Shown: positions 27,467 to 37,978, counted from the stretch's first letter. The stretch is DNA of 64,000 nucleotides from Anaeromyxobacter diazotrophicus (GCF_013340205.1 NZ_BJTG01000007.1:248001-312000); one strand, 5' to 3'. Program-made: numbers and translations. The notes: generated by a model not told the origin, from the sequence alone.

Positions 27467-29164
27467 ATGAACGGGTTCCGCAACATGGGCGTGAGGGCGC
27501 GGCTGCTGGTGGCGTTCGGGGCGGTGATGCTGCTCACCGGCGGGCTGGGTGCCTTCGCCGTGGTGCAGCTCTCGAAGGTGAACGCCGCGACCGAGGACAT
27601 CGCCACGAACTGGCTCCCGAGCATCAAGTACCTCGGCCAGATCGACGACCGCATCAACACCATCCGGCGCTACGAGCTCGGGCACGTGCTCGCCACCGAT
27701 CCGGCGGTCTTCGACCGGTACGAGCAGAAGATCGAGTCGCTCGGGCGCGAGCTCGCCGAGGCGGAGAAGGCGTACGAGCCGCTCCTCTCGTCGGCCGAGG
27801 AGAAGGCGGCGTACCGGACCTTCCGCGACGAGTGGGACCACTATCTGACCGAGCAGCGCCAGGTGCTCGCGCTCTCGCACGCCGGCAAGCAGGTGGAGGC
27901 GCGCAACCTGACGAGCTCGACCTCGCTCAAGCTCCACAACGACGCCATCGCCACGCTCGCTGGCCTCATCGCCCAGAACGTGGCCGGGGCGCAGCGCGCC
28001 CACGAGGCGGCGGCGGAGGCTTACCGGGTCTCGCGCCTCTGGGTGATCGGGATCATCGCGGCGGCCGTGGCGCTGAGCGTGTTCATCGCCGTGGCCATCT
28101 CCGGGGCGCTCGTGCGCCAGCTCGGAGGCGAGCCCGACTATGCCGCGGGGATCGCGAAGAAGGTGGCGGAGGGCGACCTCACCGTCCGCGTGGCGCTCCG
28201 GCCGGGGGACGAGAGCAGCCTGCTGCACGCCATGAAGGGCATGGTGGAGAAGCTCACCGAGATCATCGCCGAGGTGCGCGGCGGCGCGGCGGCCCTCTCT
28301 TCCGCCGCCGAGCAGGTCTCGTCCACCTCCCAGAGCGTGTCCCAGGGCACGAGCGAGCAGGCGGCCTCGGTCGAGGAGACCACCTCGTCGCTGGAGCAGA
28401 TGAGCGCCTCGATCACCCAGAACGCCGAGAACAGCCGCCAGACCGAGCAGATGGCGGTGGCGGGGGCGAAGAACGCCGAGGAGAGCGGCAAGGCGGTGGG
28501 CGAGACGGTGACGGCCATGAAGGAGATCGCCGAGAAGATCTCGATCATCGAGGAGATCGCCTACCAGACGAACCTGCTCGCGCTCAACGCGGCCATCGAG
28601 GCCGCCCGGGCCGGAGAGCACGGCAAGGGCTTCGCCGTCGTGGCCACCGAGGTCCGCAAGCTGGCGGAGCGGAGCCAGAAGGCGGCCGGCGAGATCGGCG
28701 GCCTCGCCAGCCAGTCGGTCAAGGTGGCGGAGCGGTCCGGGCAGCTGCTGCTCGAGCTCGTGCCGGCCATCAAGAAGACCGCGGACCTGGTGCAGGAGGT
28801 GGCCGCCGCCAGCCAGGAGCAGTCGACCGGCGTCGCCCAGATCAACAAGGCCATGGCGAACGTCGACCAGGTCACGCAGCGCAACGCCTCCGCTTCGGAG
28901 GAGCTCGCCTCGACCGCGGAGGAGATGAATGCCCAGGCGGAGTCGCTCCAGCAGCTCATGGGCTTCTTCCGCGTGGACGGCGCCGAGGCGCAGGCGGAGC
29001 GGGCCGCCCCGCGGGCCGCGGCCCGCGCCGCCGCGCGCCCGGCGCTCGCGCTGCAGCCGGCGGCGGCCGCCGCCGACCCCGGCCTTCACCCCGCCGCGCT
29101 CCGCAACGGCAAGGCGAACGGCGTGAACGGCGCGCACCCCGACCGAGAGTACAAGCGGTTCTAG
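27467..29164 (+). CDS. Methyl-accepting chemotaxis protein with CheR-docking tail
   Basis: A 565-residue receptor. Membrane helix 1 spans about 12-35 and helix 2 about 190-212, enclosing a ~155-residue helical periplasmic sensor of four-helix-bundle type ([20 protein letters not shown]). HAMP follows ([20 protein letters not shown]), and the hairpin tip is [20 protein letters not shown] (about residue 365). A flexible Ala-rich tail of about 60 residues ends in EYKRF, which fits the x-aromatic-x-x-aromatic pattern of the pentapeptide that tethers CheR. It lies between cheA and cheW in the operon and is probably its dedicated receptor. Confidence 0.93.
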   Translation: MNGFRNMGVRARLLVAFGAVMLLTGGLGAFAVVQLSKVNAATEDIATNWLPSIKYLGQIDDRINTIRRYELGHVLATDPAVFDRYEQKIESLGRELAEAEKAYEPLLSSAEEKAAYRTFRDEWDHYLTEQRQVLALSHAGKQVEARNLTSSTSLKLHNDAIATLAGLIAQNVAGAQRAHEAAAEAYRVSRLWVIGIIAAAVALSVFIAVAISGALVRQLGGEPDYAAGIAKKVAEGDLTVRVALRPGDESSLLHAMKGMVEKLTEIIAEVRGGAAALSSAAEQVSSTSQSVSQGTSEQAASVEETTSSLEQMSASITQNAENSRQTEQMAVAGAKNAEESGKAVGETVTAMKEIAEKISIIEEIAYQTNLLALNAAIEAARAGEHGKGFAVVATEVRKLAERSQKAAGEIGGLASQSVKVAERSGQLLLELVPAIKKTADLVQEVAAASQEQSTGVAQINKAMANVDQVTQRNASASEELASTAEEMNAQAESLQQLMGFFRVDGAEAQAERAAPRAAARAAARPALALQPAAAAADPGLHPAALRNGKANGVNGAHPDREYKRF

Positions 29165-29172
29165 GAGGGGAC

Positions 29173-29730
29173 ATGAGCGCCAGCGACGCCACCCAGCGCA
29201 ACCAGTACCTCTCCTTCACGCTCGCCGGGAGCGACTACGCGGTCGGCATCCTCCAGGTACGGGAGATCCTGCAGTACGAAACCGTCACGCGCGTGCCCTC
29301 CGTGCCTCCCTCGATCCGCGGCGTCATCAACCTCCGCGGCGCGGTGGTCCCCGTCCTGGATCTCGCGCTCAAGTTCGGGCTGGAGGCGACGCCGGTGACC
29401 AAGCGCACCTGCGTCCTCATCGTCGACGCGTCGGTAGGGGGCGAGTCGACCGTCGTCGGCGTCATGGCGGACGCCGTGCGCGAGGTGCTCGAGCTGGGCG
29501 GCGACGAGGTCGAGCCCCCGCCCTCCTTCGGGACCCAGGTCCGCGTCGACTACCTCGTCGGCATGGGCAAGGCGGGCAAGGGCTTCGTGCTCCTCCTCGA
29601 CCTCGACCGCGTCATCTCCGCCGGAGAGCGGGAGCTGGCGGCGCAGCTCGGCGGCGAGGGCGGCGCGCCCGCCGGGGCGCTCGCCGCGGGCGGCTCGGCG
29701 CCGGCCGCGGGGGAGGCCCTCGTGCCATGA
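29173..29730 (+). CDS. cheW: Chemotaxis coupling protein CheW
   Basis: A 185-residue scaffold linking receptors to CheA. The CheW core runs from about residue 11 to 155: [40 protein letters not shown] and [20 protein letters not shown] are the diagnostic stretches. The last ~25 residues are an Ala/Gly-rich tail absent from classical CheW. The ATG follows TAGGAGGGG, a strong ribosome site that includes the stop of the receptor gene. The stop codon overlaps the cheR start (ATGA). Confidence 0.94.
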   Translation: MSASDATQRNQYLSFTLAGSDYAVGILQVREILQYETVTRVPSVPPSIRGVINLRGAVVPVLDLALKFGLEATPVTKRTCVLIVDASVGGESTVVGVMADAVREVLELGGDEVEPPPSFGTQVRVDYLVGMGKAGKGFVLLLDLDRVISAGERELAAQLGGEGGAPAGALAAGGSAPAAGEALVP

Positions 29731-30632
29731 GGCGCGAGGAGGCCGGAGCGGCCGCGCCGACGCTGGCGCCCGAGCGCGCCATCGCGGCCCGCGACTTCGC
29801 CAAGTTCCAGGCGCTCATCCACCGGGAGGCCGGGATCTGGCTCGCCCCCGAGAAGCAGATGCTGCTCGTCGGCCGCCTGGGGCGCAGGGTGAGGGAGCTC
29901 GGCCTCGGGTCGTTCGACGCCTACTACCAGCGCGTCGAGGCCGACCCGGACGAGCGGGTCCGGATGCTCGACCACATCACCACCAACGAGACGCACTTCT
30001 TCCGCGAGCCGCGACACTTCGAGCTCCTGGAGGAGCAGGTGTTCCCCCGTTGGATCGCCGAGGCCGCCCGCGGAGCCAGGCCGCGGCGGGCCAGGGTCTG
30101 GAGCGCCGCCTGCTCCACCGGCGAGGAGCCGTACTCGCTCGCGATGGCGCTCCTGCGCGCGTTTCCGCCCGGCTCGGGGTGGGAGCTCGAGATCCTCGCC
30201 ACCGATCTCTCGACGCGCGTCCTCGAGCGCGCCCGCGCCGCGGTGTGGCCGCTCGAGAAGTCGCGCGAGATCCCGGTCGACCACCTCAAGGCTTACATGT
30301 GGAAGGGCACCGGCACGCAGGAGGGGCTCATGAAGGCGGGCCCCGAGCTGCGCGCGCTGGTGCGCTTCGCGCGCCTCAACCTGGTCGACGAGGTCGACGC
30401 GTCCACCGGCCGATTCGATCTGATCTTCTGCCGCAACGTGCTCATCTACTTCGACGCGCCGACCAAGCAGCGCGTCGTCGCGCGGCTGCTCCGGCACCTC
30501 GCGACCGATGGCCAGCTGTTCCTCGGGCACGCCGAGAGCCTGTCCGGGATGGGGCTCCCGGTCCGGAGCGAGGTGCCGACCGTGTACAGCCACGCCGCCC
30601 GGGGCGACGCGGGCGCGCGGAGCTCGCCGTGA
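29727..30632 (+). CDS. cheR: Chemotaxis protein methyltransferase CheR
   Basis: Methylates receptor glutamates using S-adenosylmethionine. It has 301 residues: an N-terminal helical domain (about 20-95) with [20 protein letters not shown], and a SAM-binding domain with [17 protein letters not shown] and [14 protein letters not shown]. No TPR extension is present. It overlaps cheW (ATGA) and cheB (TGATG) at its two ends. The receptor encoded two genes upstream ends in a putative CheR-docking pentapeptide, which would bring the enzyme to the array. Confidence 0.95.
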   Translation: MRREEAGAAAPTLAPERAIAARDFAKFQALIHREAGIWLAPEKQMLLVGRLGRRVRELGLGSFDAYYQRVEADPDERVRMLDHITTNETHFFREPRHFELLEEQVFPRWIAEAARGARPRRARVWSAACSTGEEPYSLAMALLRAFPPGSGWELEILATDLSTRVLERARAAVWPLEKSREIPVDHLKAYMWKGTGTQEGLMKAGPELRALVRFARLNLVDEVDASTGRFDLIFCRNVLIYFDAPTKQRVVARLLRHLATDGQLFLGHAESLSGMGLPVRSEVPTVYSHAARGDAGARSSP

Positions 30633-31714
30633 TGACCTCCCCTTCGCGTCCGGCCTCCCCGGCCCCGCCGCGCGTCCTGGTGGTGGACGACTCGGCCGTC
30701 GTCCGGCAGGTCCTGACCGCGATCCTGTCCAGCGCCGGGATGCAGGTCGAGGTGGCGGGCGATCCGCTCATCGCCATGGAGCGCATGGCCCGGCAGCGCC
30801 CCGACGCCGTGGTCCTCGACATCGAGATGCCGCGCATGGACGGCCTCACCTTCCTGCGGCGCCTCATGAGCGCGGACGAGCCGGTCCCGGCGCTCATCTG
30901 CTCGAGCCTGGCTGGGCCCGGAACCGAGGTGGCGCTGCAGGCGCTCGACGAGGGCGCGGTGGGGATCGTCGAGAAGCCGCGCCTCGGGGTGAAGGGGTTC
31001 CTGCAGGACTCCGCGCGCCAGCTCATCGAGGCGGTGCGGGGTGCCCTGCACGCCCGCGTGCGGACGCGCGCCGCGCGCCCGGAGCCGCGGCACGACGCCG
31101 GCGCTGTGCTGCCGCCGCCGGCGAAGGCCGTAAGGCTCGCCACCACGACGAGCAAGGTCGTGGCGGTCGGTGCGTCCACCGGGGGCACCGAGGCGCTCCG
31201 CGAGCTGCTCATGGCCCTGCCTCCCGACGCCCCCGGGATCGCCATCGTCCAGCACATGCCGGAGGCGTTCACCGGGCCGTTCGCCCGGCGGCTCCACGGG
31301 CTGTGTCGCATCGAGGTGAAGGAGGCGCAGCAGGGGGACCGCCTCTGCTCCGGCCGCGCGCTCGTCGCGCCGGGCAATCACCACCTGGCGGTCCGCCGGA
31401 GCGGGGCGCACTACTTCGCCGAGGTGCTCGAGGGGCCGCCGGTCTCGCGACATCGCCCGAGCGTGGACGTCCTCTTCCGCTCCACCGCACAGGCGGCGGG
31501 CGCGAACGCCGTGGGGGTCATCCTCACCGGCATGGGCGACGACGGCGCGCAGGGACTCCTCGAGCTGCGCCAGGCGGGCGCCCACACCATCGCGCAGGAC
31601 GAGGCGACGTCAGTCGTGTTCGGGATGCCGCGGATGGCGATCGAGGCGGGCGCCGCCAGCGAGGTGCTGCCGCTTCCCGCCATCGCGGCGGCGATGTTGA
31701 GGAGAGCGTCGTGA
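30632..31714 (+). CDS. cheB: Chemotaxis methylesterase/deamidase CheB
   Basis: Removes methyl groups from receptors after activation by phosphorylation. It has 360 residues. The receiver domain (about 13-135) carries [13 protein letters not shown] and the phospho-Asp in [13 protein letters not shown] ~30-residue linker leads to the esterase domain with the catalytic Ser in [11 protein letters not shown], His in VQHMPEAFT and Asp in MGDDGAQG. The start overlaps the cheR stop. The receiver contains [20 protein letters not shown], close to the usual CheB form. Confidence 0.95.
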   Translation: MTSPSRPASPAPPRVLVVDDSAVVRQVLTAILSSAGMQVEVAGDPLIAMERMARQRPDAVVLDIEMPRMDGLTFLRRLMSADEPVPALICSSLAGPGTEVALQALDEGAVGIVEKPRLGVKGFLQDSARQLIEAVRGALHARVRTRAARPEPRHDAGAVLPPPAKAVRLATTTSKVVAVGASTGGTEALRELLMALPPDAPGIAIVQHMPEAFTGPFARRLHGLCRIEVKEAQQGDRLCSGRALVAPGNHHLAVRRSGAHYFAEVLEGPPVSRHRPSVDVLFRSTAQAAGANAVGVILTGMGDDGAQGLLELRQAGAHTIAQDEATSVVFGMPRMAIEAGAASEVLPLPAIAAAMLRRAS

Positions 31715-31736
31715 AAGCACACCGAGGAGGAGCCCC

Positions 31737-33410
31737 ATGTTCGCGCGCCTGAGCGGCTGGAGCATCTCCGCCCGCCTGCGGCTCACCTGCGCGCTCGCGA
31801 GCGGCGCCATCGCTGGCGCCGGGTTCCTGGCGTGGCGCGCGCTGCGCGACACCGGGGCGCCGGGCGCGAGCGCGATCGGGCTCGGGCTCGCCGGGGTCGC
31901 CCTCGCGGTCGCCCTGGCGCAGGGGTGCGTCGTGCACCGCAGCTTCGCCCGCGAGCTGCGGGGCACGGCGCGGGAGATGGAGGCGCTGCGGCAGGCGACC
32001 CTCGAGGGCCGGGTGGACGCCCGTTGCGACGCGAGCCGCACCGCGCCGGAGCTGCGGCCGGTGTTCGAGGCCGTCAACGAGACGCTCGACGCCTTCGTGG
32101 CGCCGATCCTGGTCGCGGCGGAGTGCGTCGAGCGGATCGCGCGCGGCGACATCCCCGGCGAGCTCACCGAGCCGTACCGCGGCGAGTTCGAGCAGCTCCG
32201 GCTGAACCTCAACCGCTGCATCGCCGCAGTCCACGCGCTCGTGGAGGACACCGACGTCCTGGGACGCGCCGCGGTGGCCGGCCGGCTCGACACGCGGGCC
32301 GAGGTGGCGAGGCACCACGGCGACTTCCGCCGCATCCTCGACGGCGTGAACCAGGCGCTGGAGGCGTTCGCGGCCCCCGTCACCGAGGCGGCGGGGGTAC
32401 TCGAGCGCCTCGCCGCGCGCGACCTGCGAGCGCGCATCGACGGTGAGTACCAGGGCGACCACGCCAAGATGAAGCATGCCGTCAACGAGACGGCGCGGGC
32501 GCTGCACGACTCCCTGGCCCAGGTGGCGCGCTCGGTGGAGGAGGTGTCCGGGGGGGCCGCCCGCATCGCCTCGTCCTCCCAGGCGGTCGCGGACGGCGCG
32601 GCGCAGCAGGCCCAGGCGCTCGAGGCGAGCACCGCCAGGCTCGACGAGGTGGCGGGCATGACGCGGGCCTCCGCGGACAGCGCTCACGAGGCGACGGTCG
32701 CGGTGGAGCGGGCGCGCCGCGCCGCGGGGGAGGGGGGCGAGGCCACGCAGCAGATGACCGGCGCGATGGCCCGCATCAAGGCGGCCGCCGAGGGCACCTC
32801 GCAGATCATCCGGGAGGTGAACGAGATCGCGTTCCAGACGAACCTGCTCGCGCTCAACGCAGCGGTCGAGGCGGCCCGGGCCGGCGAGGCCGGCCGCAGC
32901 TTCGCCGTGGTGGCCGAGGAGGTGAGGTCGCTCGCCCTGCGCTCCAAGCAGGCCGCCGCGCGCACGGAGTCGCTCATCGCGGAGTCGGTGCGGGAGGCGG
33001 CGCAGGGCGAGCTCACCAGCCGGCGCGTCGACGAGCAACTCCAGGACATCGCCGGGGCGGTCGAGGCCGTCACCGCGCACGTCGCCGACATCGCCGCGCG
33101 AGCGCGCCAGCAGGCGACCGGCATCGAGGAGGTGCACCGCTCGGTGGCGCAGGTGGGCGACGTCACGCAGCGGACCGCTGCGCTCTCGGGGGAATCCTCC
33201 TCGATCGCCGCGGAGCTGTCGGGCAAGGCTCAGGAGCTGTCGGCCATGGTCGGCACGTTCGCGCTCGCCGAGGCCGCCCCCGCCCTGCGACCCGCGGGGT
33301 CGCGTCAGCGCGCGCCCGCGCCGCCGGCGACCGCCGGCAGCTCCGACTGCTCCACGGCGAGCATCGCCTCCACGAGCGGCGCCAGGGCGGCGTCCTCGAG
33401 CCCGGGGTAG
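31737..33410 (+). CDS. Methyl-accepting chemotaxis protein with minimal outer loop
   Basis: A 557-residue receptor. Two membrane helices (about 12-33 and 44-64) are separated by only ~10 residues, so it has no periplasmic sensor domain. A long stretch with at least two HAMP-like repeats (for example [20 protein letters not shown] and [20 protein letters not shown]) leads to the signalling hairpin tip [20 protein letters not shown] (about residue 363). The last ~45 residues are low-complexity and lie antisense to a convergent gene, so the original stop may have been lost. It probably senses membrane or cytosolic state, or relays signals from partners, and is the last gene of the che operon. 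Confidence 0.9.
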   Translation: MFARLSGWSISARLRLTCALASGAIAGAGFLAWRALRDTGAPGASAIGLGLAGVALAVALAQGCVVHRSFARELRGTAREMEALRQATLEGRVDARCDASRTAPELRPVFEAVNETLDAFVAPILVAAECVERIARGDIPGELTEPYRGEFEQLRLNLNRCIAAVHALVEDTDVLGRAAVAGRLDTRAEVARHHGDFRRILDGVNQALEAFAAPVTEAAGVLERLAARDLRARIDGEYQGDHAKMKHAVNETARALHDSLAQVARSVEEVSGGAARIASSSQAVADGAAQQAQALEASTARLDEVAGMTRASADSAHEATVAVERARRAAGEGGEATQQMTGAMARIKAAAEGTSQIIREVNEIAFQTNLLALNAAVEAARAGEAGRSFAVVAEEVRSLALRSKQAAARTESLIAESVREAAQGELTSRRVDEQLQDIAGAVEAVTAHVADIAARARQQATGIEEVHRSVAQVGDVTQRTAALSGESSSIAAELSGKAQELSAMVGTFALAEAAPALRPAGSRQRAPAPPATAGSSDCSTASIASTSGARAASSSPG

Positions 33411-33598
33411 CGCTCGACCAGCGCCGCCGCGATGGGAAGCCGCAGGTCGGCCCACGGGGCGCCCGCGCGCTGCAGCGCGAGCGCGGCGCGCGCCATGGCG
33501 GCCTGCCAGCGCGGGGAGGTCCGCAGGCGGCGCGGGCCGCGCTGGAGCAGCCCGTCCTCGACGAGCCGCTCCAGGGCGGCGGGATCCGCTTCAGGCAT
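33305..33598 (-). CDS. Small protein of unknown function
   Basis: A 97-residue mostly helical protein ([39 protein letters not shown]). No family is recognised; the first helices resemble a small winged-helix, which is a guess. Its start overlaps the stop of the AhpD-like gene by 8 bp, so it is translated with it. Its 3' third overlaps the convergent receptor gene by 106 bp, one of the longest convergent overlaps in the window. Confidence 0.6.
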   Translation of the reverse strand: MPEADPAALERLVEDGLLQRGPRRLRTSPRWQAAMARAALALQRAGAPWADLRLPIAAALVERYPGLEDAALAPLVEAMLAVEQSELPAVAGGAGAR

Positions 33599-34049
33599 GG
33601 AGGTTCGGCGACGGCTGCGAGGGCTGCGGCGACGAGGCGCCCGCGGCGTGGCTGCGGACGTAGGAGATGGCGTCGAGCGTCTCCCGGCGGAACGCGTCGT
33701 AGTCGGTCTGCATCGCGTTCATGAACGTGCTCGCGCTCATGGTGTGCGCCGCCATCATGGCCGCCTCGGCGATCTCCTCGTCGGTGGCGCCGAACAGCTT
33801 CGCCGCCTCGGTGTGGAACAGGGCGCAGTACCGGCACCGGGTGGCGCCCGAGACGCCGAGGCCGATGAGCTCCTTGTACTTGTTGGGGATGCGCGTCTCG
33901 CCGAGCTGGAAGTCGCGCATGGTCGTCCAGAAGCCCGCCAGGGCGGACTCCGGCAGCTCGTCCACCCAGCTCGGGACGTTCCCGAACATCTGCTCGATCT
34001 CGCCGCGGATCCTGCGGGTCTCCTGCTTCGACGTGTCGACGACGGCCAT
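33591..34049 (-). CDS. AhpD-like carboxymuconolactone decarboxylase family protein
   Basis: A 152-residue alpha-helical protein. The redox motif CRYCALFHTEAAKLFGATDE (CxxC followed by His four residues on) is the AhpD signature, pointing to a peroxidatic or thiol-exchange role rather than decarboxylation. LPESALAGFWTTMRDFQLGE and ELIGLGVSGATR are also family-like. The ATG at 34049 is preferred: the 25 upstream residues in the open frame look like noncoding sequence, and GGGGAGGAGCG precedes it. It is co-transcribed with the small gene at 33305. Confidence 0.85.
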   Translation of the reverse strand: MAVVDTSKQETRRIRGEIEQMFGNVPSWVDELPESALAGFWTTMRDFQLGETRIPNKYKELIGLGVSGATRCRYCALFHTEAAKLFGATDEEIAEAAMMAAHTMSASTFMNAMQTDYDAFRRETLDAISYVRSHAAGASSPQPSQPSPNLHA

Positions 34050-34243
34050 GGCTCGCTCCTCCCCGCCCTGGAGAGAAGGCGCGGGCGGGAAGCCTTCGGG
34101 TAGCGGCGCCCCGCGCCCCCGCAACCGCGGATCGGCGTCAGCGTCCGTTGGCCCCCAGCGGCGCGGGCTGGTGGGGCGAGCGCGAGCGGCCGGGAATGGA
34201 GCGCGCCCGCGCCGTCGCGCCGCCGTTCTGCTAAGGAGGGCGC

Positions 34244-34909
34244 ATGCCTGACGACGAACCGGCGCTCGCCGCCCAGCGCCAGCACTGGGAGCGGACGTTC
34301 GCGGCGCGGGCCGGGATGTTCGGCTCGGACGCCAGCGCCCCCGCGCGCGCCGCCGCGCTGGCGTTCAGGGAGGCGGGGCTGCGGACGGTGCTCGAGCTCG
34401 GCGGCGGGCAGGGGCGGGACTCGGTCTTCCTCGCCGCCTCGGGCTTCGAGGTCCACGCGCTCGACTACGCGCAGGCGGGCGTGGCTGCCATCCAGCGAGC
34501 GGCCGAGGCCGCGGGGGTGGCGCGCCGGCTCACCGCGGCGCAGCACGACGTCCGCGAGCCGTTGCCCGCTGCGGACGGCGCGTTCGACGCCTGCTACGCG
34601 CACATGCTCTTCTGCATGGCGCTCACGACGAGGGAGCTGCTCGCGCTCTCGCGGGAGGTCCTGCGCGTGCTCCGGCCGGGCGGGCTGTGCGTCTACACGG
34701 TCCGGAACACCTCCGACCCGGACTTCGGGCGCGGGGTGCACCGGGGCGAGGCGCTGTACGAGAACCAGGGCTTCATCGTGCACTTCTTCGACCGCGCGAA
34801 GGTGGAGCGGCTCGCGGCCGGGTACGAGCTCCTGGGCGTGGAGGAGTTCGAGGAGGGGGCGCTCCCGCGGCGGCTCTTCCGCGTCACGCTGCGCATGCCC
34901 CTGCGGTAG
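34244..34909 (+). CDS. SAM-dependent methyltransferase
   Basis: A 221-residue class I methyltransferase. Motif I is VLELGGGQGRDSVFLA (about residue 46), the motif II acid is in VHALDYAQAGV, and motif III/post region is FDACYAHMLFCMAL then VLRPGGLCVYTVRN. The N-terminus AAQRQHWERTFAARAGMFG resembles methyltransferases acting on small molecules, including some tellurite- or thiol-detoxifying ones. The substrate cannot be named. The start lies 12 bp after a TGCTAAGGAGGG sequence that holds the ribosome site. It is followed after 9 bp by a YceI gene. Confidence 0.85.
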   Translation: MPDDEPALAAQRQHWERTFAARAGMFGSDASAPARAAALAFREAGLRTVLELGGGQGRDSVFLAASGFEVHALDYAQAGVAAIQRAAEAAGVARRLTAAQHDVREPLPAADGAFDACYAHMLFCMALTTRELLALSREVLRVLRPGGLCVYTVRNTSDPDFGRGVHRGEALYENQGFIVHFFDRAKVERLAAGYELLGVEEFEEGALPRRLFRVTLRMPLR

Positions 34910-34918
34910 GCTCTGCCC

Positions 34919-35449
34919 GTGGCGACCTACGGCCCCGACGCAGCGCGGTGCGTGGTGCTGACCTTCCGCGAGGGCGTGCTGGCCGGCGTCGGGCACGACC
35001 TCGCGCTGCGCGTCACGCGGCTCGAGGTGACGGTCGAGGGAGAGACCGTCTCGGCTCGCGTCGACGCGAGCTCGCTCCGGGTGGTGACCGCGATGCACGA
35101 GGGCCGCCCGGCGCCGAACGAGCTCCGCGCGGGCGACAAGGCGGACATCGAGGCGACGATCCGGAGATCGGTGCTGCGCGCCGACCGCTTCCCCGAGATC
35201 CGCTTCAGCTCGACCGCGGTGGCGAAGCGGGGCGACGGCTACGAGCTCACGGGCCAGCTCGCGATCGCGGGCGTCACGCGCGAGGTGACGCTGCCGGTGC
35301 AGCGCGAGGGGGACCGGCTGGTGACGGAGGTGCGGCTCCACCAGCCCGACTTCGGCATCCGGCCGCACCGGGCGCTCATGGGCACCCTGCGGGTCAGGGC
35401 GGACGTGGTGGTGCGCGCGTCGGTGCCGTGCCCGAAGGCCGCCGGGTGA
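34919..35449 (+). CDS. YceI-family lipocalin-like protein
   Basis: A 176-residue YceI-like protein, a beta-barrel fold that binds isoprenoid-type lipids in characterised members. LAGVGHDLALRVTRLEVTVE, RADRFPEIRFSSTAVAKR and YELTGQLAIAGVTREVTLPV are the diagnostic stretches. The usual signal peptide is absent, so this copy is probably cytosolic. It starts at a GTG 9 bp after the methyltransferase gene and is likely co-transcribed with it. Confidence 0.85.
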   Translation: MATYGPDAARCVVLTFREGVLAGVGHDLALRVTRLEVTVEGETVSARVDASSLRVVTAMHEGRPAPNELRAGDKADIEATIRRSVLRADRFPEIRFSSTAVAKRGDGYELTGQLAIAGVTREVTLPVQREGDRLVTEVRLHQPDFGIRPHRALMGTLRVRADVVVRASVPCPKAAG

Positions 35450-35456
35450 CGCGCTC

Positions 35457-35508
35457 GACCCCTCGCCCTCTCCGGCCGGGGAGGGTCGCGGGGGTGGGTC
35501 TCCCCTGA
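35457..35508. repeat. GC-rich palindromic intergenic element, possible dispersed repeat
   Basis: The sequence after the YceI gene can fold on itself (ctccggccggggag core at about 35469-35482, with gaccc/gggtc outer arms). It resembles the palindromic intergenic repeats that occur in many copies in high-GC Proteobacteria. Only one copy is in this window, so its repeat nature cannot be shown here. It may also act as the terminator of the upstream pair. Confidence 0.35.
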
Positions 35509-35543
35509 GGCCAGCCGCTCGCCAGCCTCGCCGGCGCGGCGGC

Positions 35544-37934
35544 ATGACGCAGGGTATGATTCGCGGTCGAGCTCTCTTCCGAAAGGCGCGGGCCCTCATG
35601 TCCATCGGCGACTTCGCGGCGAAGACGGCGGGGCGAGAGCTCGCCACGAGCGCGGACGCCCAGGGTCTGGTGGGGGCGGTCCTCGACACGGTCGCGAGCC
35701 TGGTGGTCGTCCTCGACCGCGAGGGGCGGATCGTCCGCTTCAACCGTGCGTGCGAGCTCGCCACCGGGTTCACCGCCGCGGAGGTGGTCGGGAGGTCGGT
35801 GTTCGAGCTGCTCGTCCCCGCCGACGAGCTCGGCGACGTGCGGCCGGTCTTCGAGCGGCTCGAGCGCGGGGAGTTCCCGAGCCGCCACCAGAACCGCTGG
35901 CGGACGAAGGACGGCGGCGCGCGCCTCTTCGACTGGGCGAACACCTGCGTCCTCGACGAGCGCGGCCAAGTGGAGCTCGTCATCGGCACCGCCACCGACG
36001 TGACGGAGCGCGACCGGGCGGAGCGGGCGCTCCGCGACAGCGAGGAGCGGGCGCGCCGCCGCTCGGCGGAGCTGGAGGCGGTGCTCGACGCGGTCCCGGC
36101 GGCCGTCTTCATCACGCGCGACCGGGAGGCGCGCAGCATGGAGGGGAACGGCTTCTGCCTGGAGCTTCTGCGCCTCCCCCCCGGGAGGAACCTCTCGGCC
36201 TCCGCCCCCGGCGGCGAGCGGCCCCGCGGCTTCCGCGCCATGCGCGGCGGGCAGGACCTCCCGCCCGAGCAGCTCCCGGTCCAGATCGCCGCCGCGACCG
36301 GCAGCGAGGTGCGCCAGTGCGAGTACGACCTCGTGTTCTCGGACGGCGAGGTCCGGCACATGCTCGGGAACGCGACGCCGCTGCGGGAGCCCGACGGGCG
36401 GCTCCGCGGCGCGGTGGGTGCGTTCCTGGACATCACCGAGCTCAAGCGCTCGGAGCAGGCGCTGCGCGGCAGCGAGGCGCGCCTCCGCGCGCTGGCGGAC
36501 TCCATGCCCCAGCTCGCGTGGACCGCGCGGCCCGACGGCTACATCGACTGGTACAACCGCCGCTGGTACGCGTACACCGGGACCACGCCGGAGCGGATGG
36601 AGGGCTGGGGCTGGCAGGAGGTGCACGACCCCGCGTCCCTGCCCGCCGTGCTGCGCCGCTGGCGGGAGTCCGTCGCCACCGGGAGCCCGTTCGAGATGGA
36701 GTTCCCGCTGCGCGGCGCGGACGGGAGGTTCCGGCGCTTCCTGACGCGCGTGTACCCGCTCAGGGACGAGGGCGGCGCGGTCGTGCAGTGGTTCGGCACC
36801 AACACCGACGTGACGGAGCTGGTGGAGGCGCAGGAGGCGCTCCGGGAGGCCGACCGCCGCAAGGACGACTTCCTCGGCATGCTGTCGCACGAGCTGCGCA
36901 ACCCGCTCGCGCCCATCCGGAACTCGATCTACATCCTGCGCCACGCCGAGGCGAGCAGCGAGCAGGCGGCGCGCGCCCAGCGCGTCATCGAGCGCCAGGC
37001 CGAGCACCTGACGCGCCTCGTGGACGACCTGCTCGACGTGACGCGGATCGCGCGCGGCAAGACCGAGCTGCGGCGCTCGCGCTTCGACCTGCTCGACGTG
37101 GTGCTGCGCGCGGCGGACGACTTCCGGGCCATGCTGGACGAGCGGGGCGTGGCGCTGCGGGTGGAGCTCCCGTCCGCAGGGCTGCCGGTGGACGCGGACG
37201 AGACCCGCCTGACGCAGGTGGTGGGGAACCTCCTGCACAACGCCGCCAAGTTCACGCGCCGCGGCGACCAGGTCACGCTGGCGGTCCGCGCCGCCGGGGG
37301 CGAGGCCGAGATCGCGGTCCGCGACACCGGGGTCGGCATCGACGCGGCGCTCCTGCCGAACGTGTTCCAGCCGTTCGTCCAGGGGGCGCGCACGCTGGCG
37401 CGCACCGAGGGCGGCCTCGGGCTCGGCCTGGCGCTCGTGAAGGGGCTCGTCGACCTGCACGGGGGGTCCGTGCGCGTCGAGAGCGCCGGGGAGGGCCAGG
37501 GCGCGGAGTTCACCGTCCGCCTGCCGCTCGCCGTCCCGGGCGCCGCCCGGCCGGAGCCGCGCGCCGGGGCGGGGCCGGGCGGCGCGCGGCGTCGGGTGCT
37601 GGTGGTGGACGACAACGCCGACGCCGCCGACTCGCTCGCCGAGCTCACCCGGATGCTCGGACACGAGGTGGCGGTCGTCTACGACGGCCCGAGCGCCGTC
37701 GCGCGCGCGCGGGCGGAGCCCTTCGACGTGATCCTGTGCGATCTCGGGCTGCCTGGGATGAGCGGCTACGAGGTGGCGAAGGCGATCCGGGCGGGCGGCG
37801 CCCCGGGGCTCCGGATGGTGGCGCTGAGCGGCTACGCCCAGCCCGAGGACCGGAGGGCGGCCCTCGACGCCGGCTTCGAGCGCCACCTGGCGAAGCCGGC
37901 CTGCCCGGACGACATCGCGCGGGTGCTGGGGTAG
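35544..37934 (+). CDS. PAS-domain hybrid histidine kinase with C-terminal receiver
   Basis: A 796-residue cytosolic sensor kinase. Three PAS domains are recognisable: about 43-160 (LDTVASLVVVLDREGRIVRF), 180-300 (LDAVPAAVFITRDREARSME) and 315-435 (LADSMPQLAWTARPDGYIDW). The phosphorylated His is in FLGMLSHELRNPLAPIRN (about residue 450). The ATP-binding domain has VVGNLLHNAAKFT, DTGVGID and GGLGLGLALVKGL. The C-terminal receiver (about 675-796) has VLVVDDNADAADSL and the phospho-Asp in VILCDLGLPGM. No membrane helix is present. No partner regulator is adjacent, and start choice among three nearby ATGs is uncertain. Confidence 0.93.
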   Translation: MTQGMIRGRALFRKARALMSIGDFAAKTAGRELATSADAQGLVGAVLDTVASLVVVLDREGRIVRFNRACELATGFTAAEVVGRSVFELLVPADELGDVRPVFERLERGEFPSRHQNRWRTKDGGARLFDWANTCVLDERGQVELVIGTATDVTERDRAERALRDSEERARRRSAELEAVLDAVPAAVFITRDREARSMEGNGFCLELLRLPPGRNLSASAPGGERPRGFRAMRGGQDLPPEQLPVQIAAATGSEVRQCEYDLVFSDGEVRHMLGNATPLREPDGRLRGAVGAFLDITELKRSEQALRGSEARLRALADSMPQLAWTARPDGYIDWYNRRWYAYTGTTPERMEGWGWQEVHDPASLPAVLRRWRESVATGSPFEMEFPLRGADGRFRRFLTRVYPLRDEGGAVVQWFGTNTDVTELVEAQEALREADRRKDDFLGMLSHELRNPLAPIRNSIYILRHAEASSEQAARAQRVIERQAEHLTRLVDDLLDVTRIARGKTELRRSRFDLLDVVLRAADDFRAMLDERGVALRVELPSAGLPVDADETRLTQVVGNLLHNAAKFTRRGDQVTLAVRAAGGEAEIAVRDTGVGIDAALLPNVFQPFVQGARTLARTEGGLGLGLALVKGLVDLHGGSVRVESAGEGQGAEFTVRLPLAVPGAARPEPRAGAGPGGARRRVLVVDDNADAADSLAELTRMLGHEVAVVYDGPSAVARARAEPFDVILCDLGLPGMSGYEVAKAIRAGGAPGLRMVALSGYAQPEDRRAALDAGFERHLAKPACPDDIARVLG

Positions 37935-37978
37935 GGCGGGGCGCCCCGGCGACCTCGCGGGAGGAGAGAGCGCACCCC

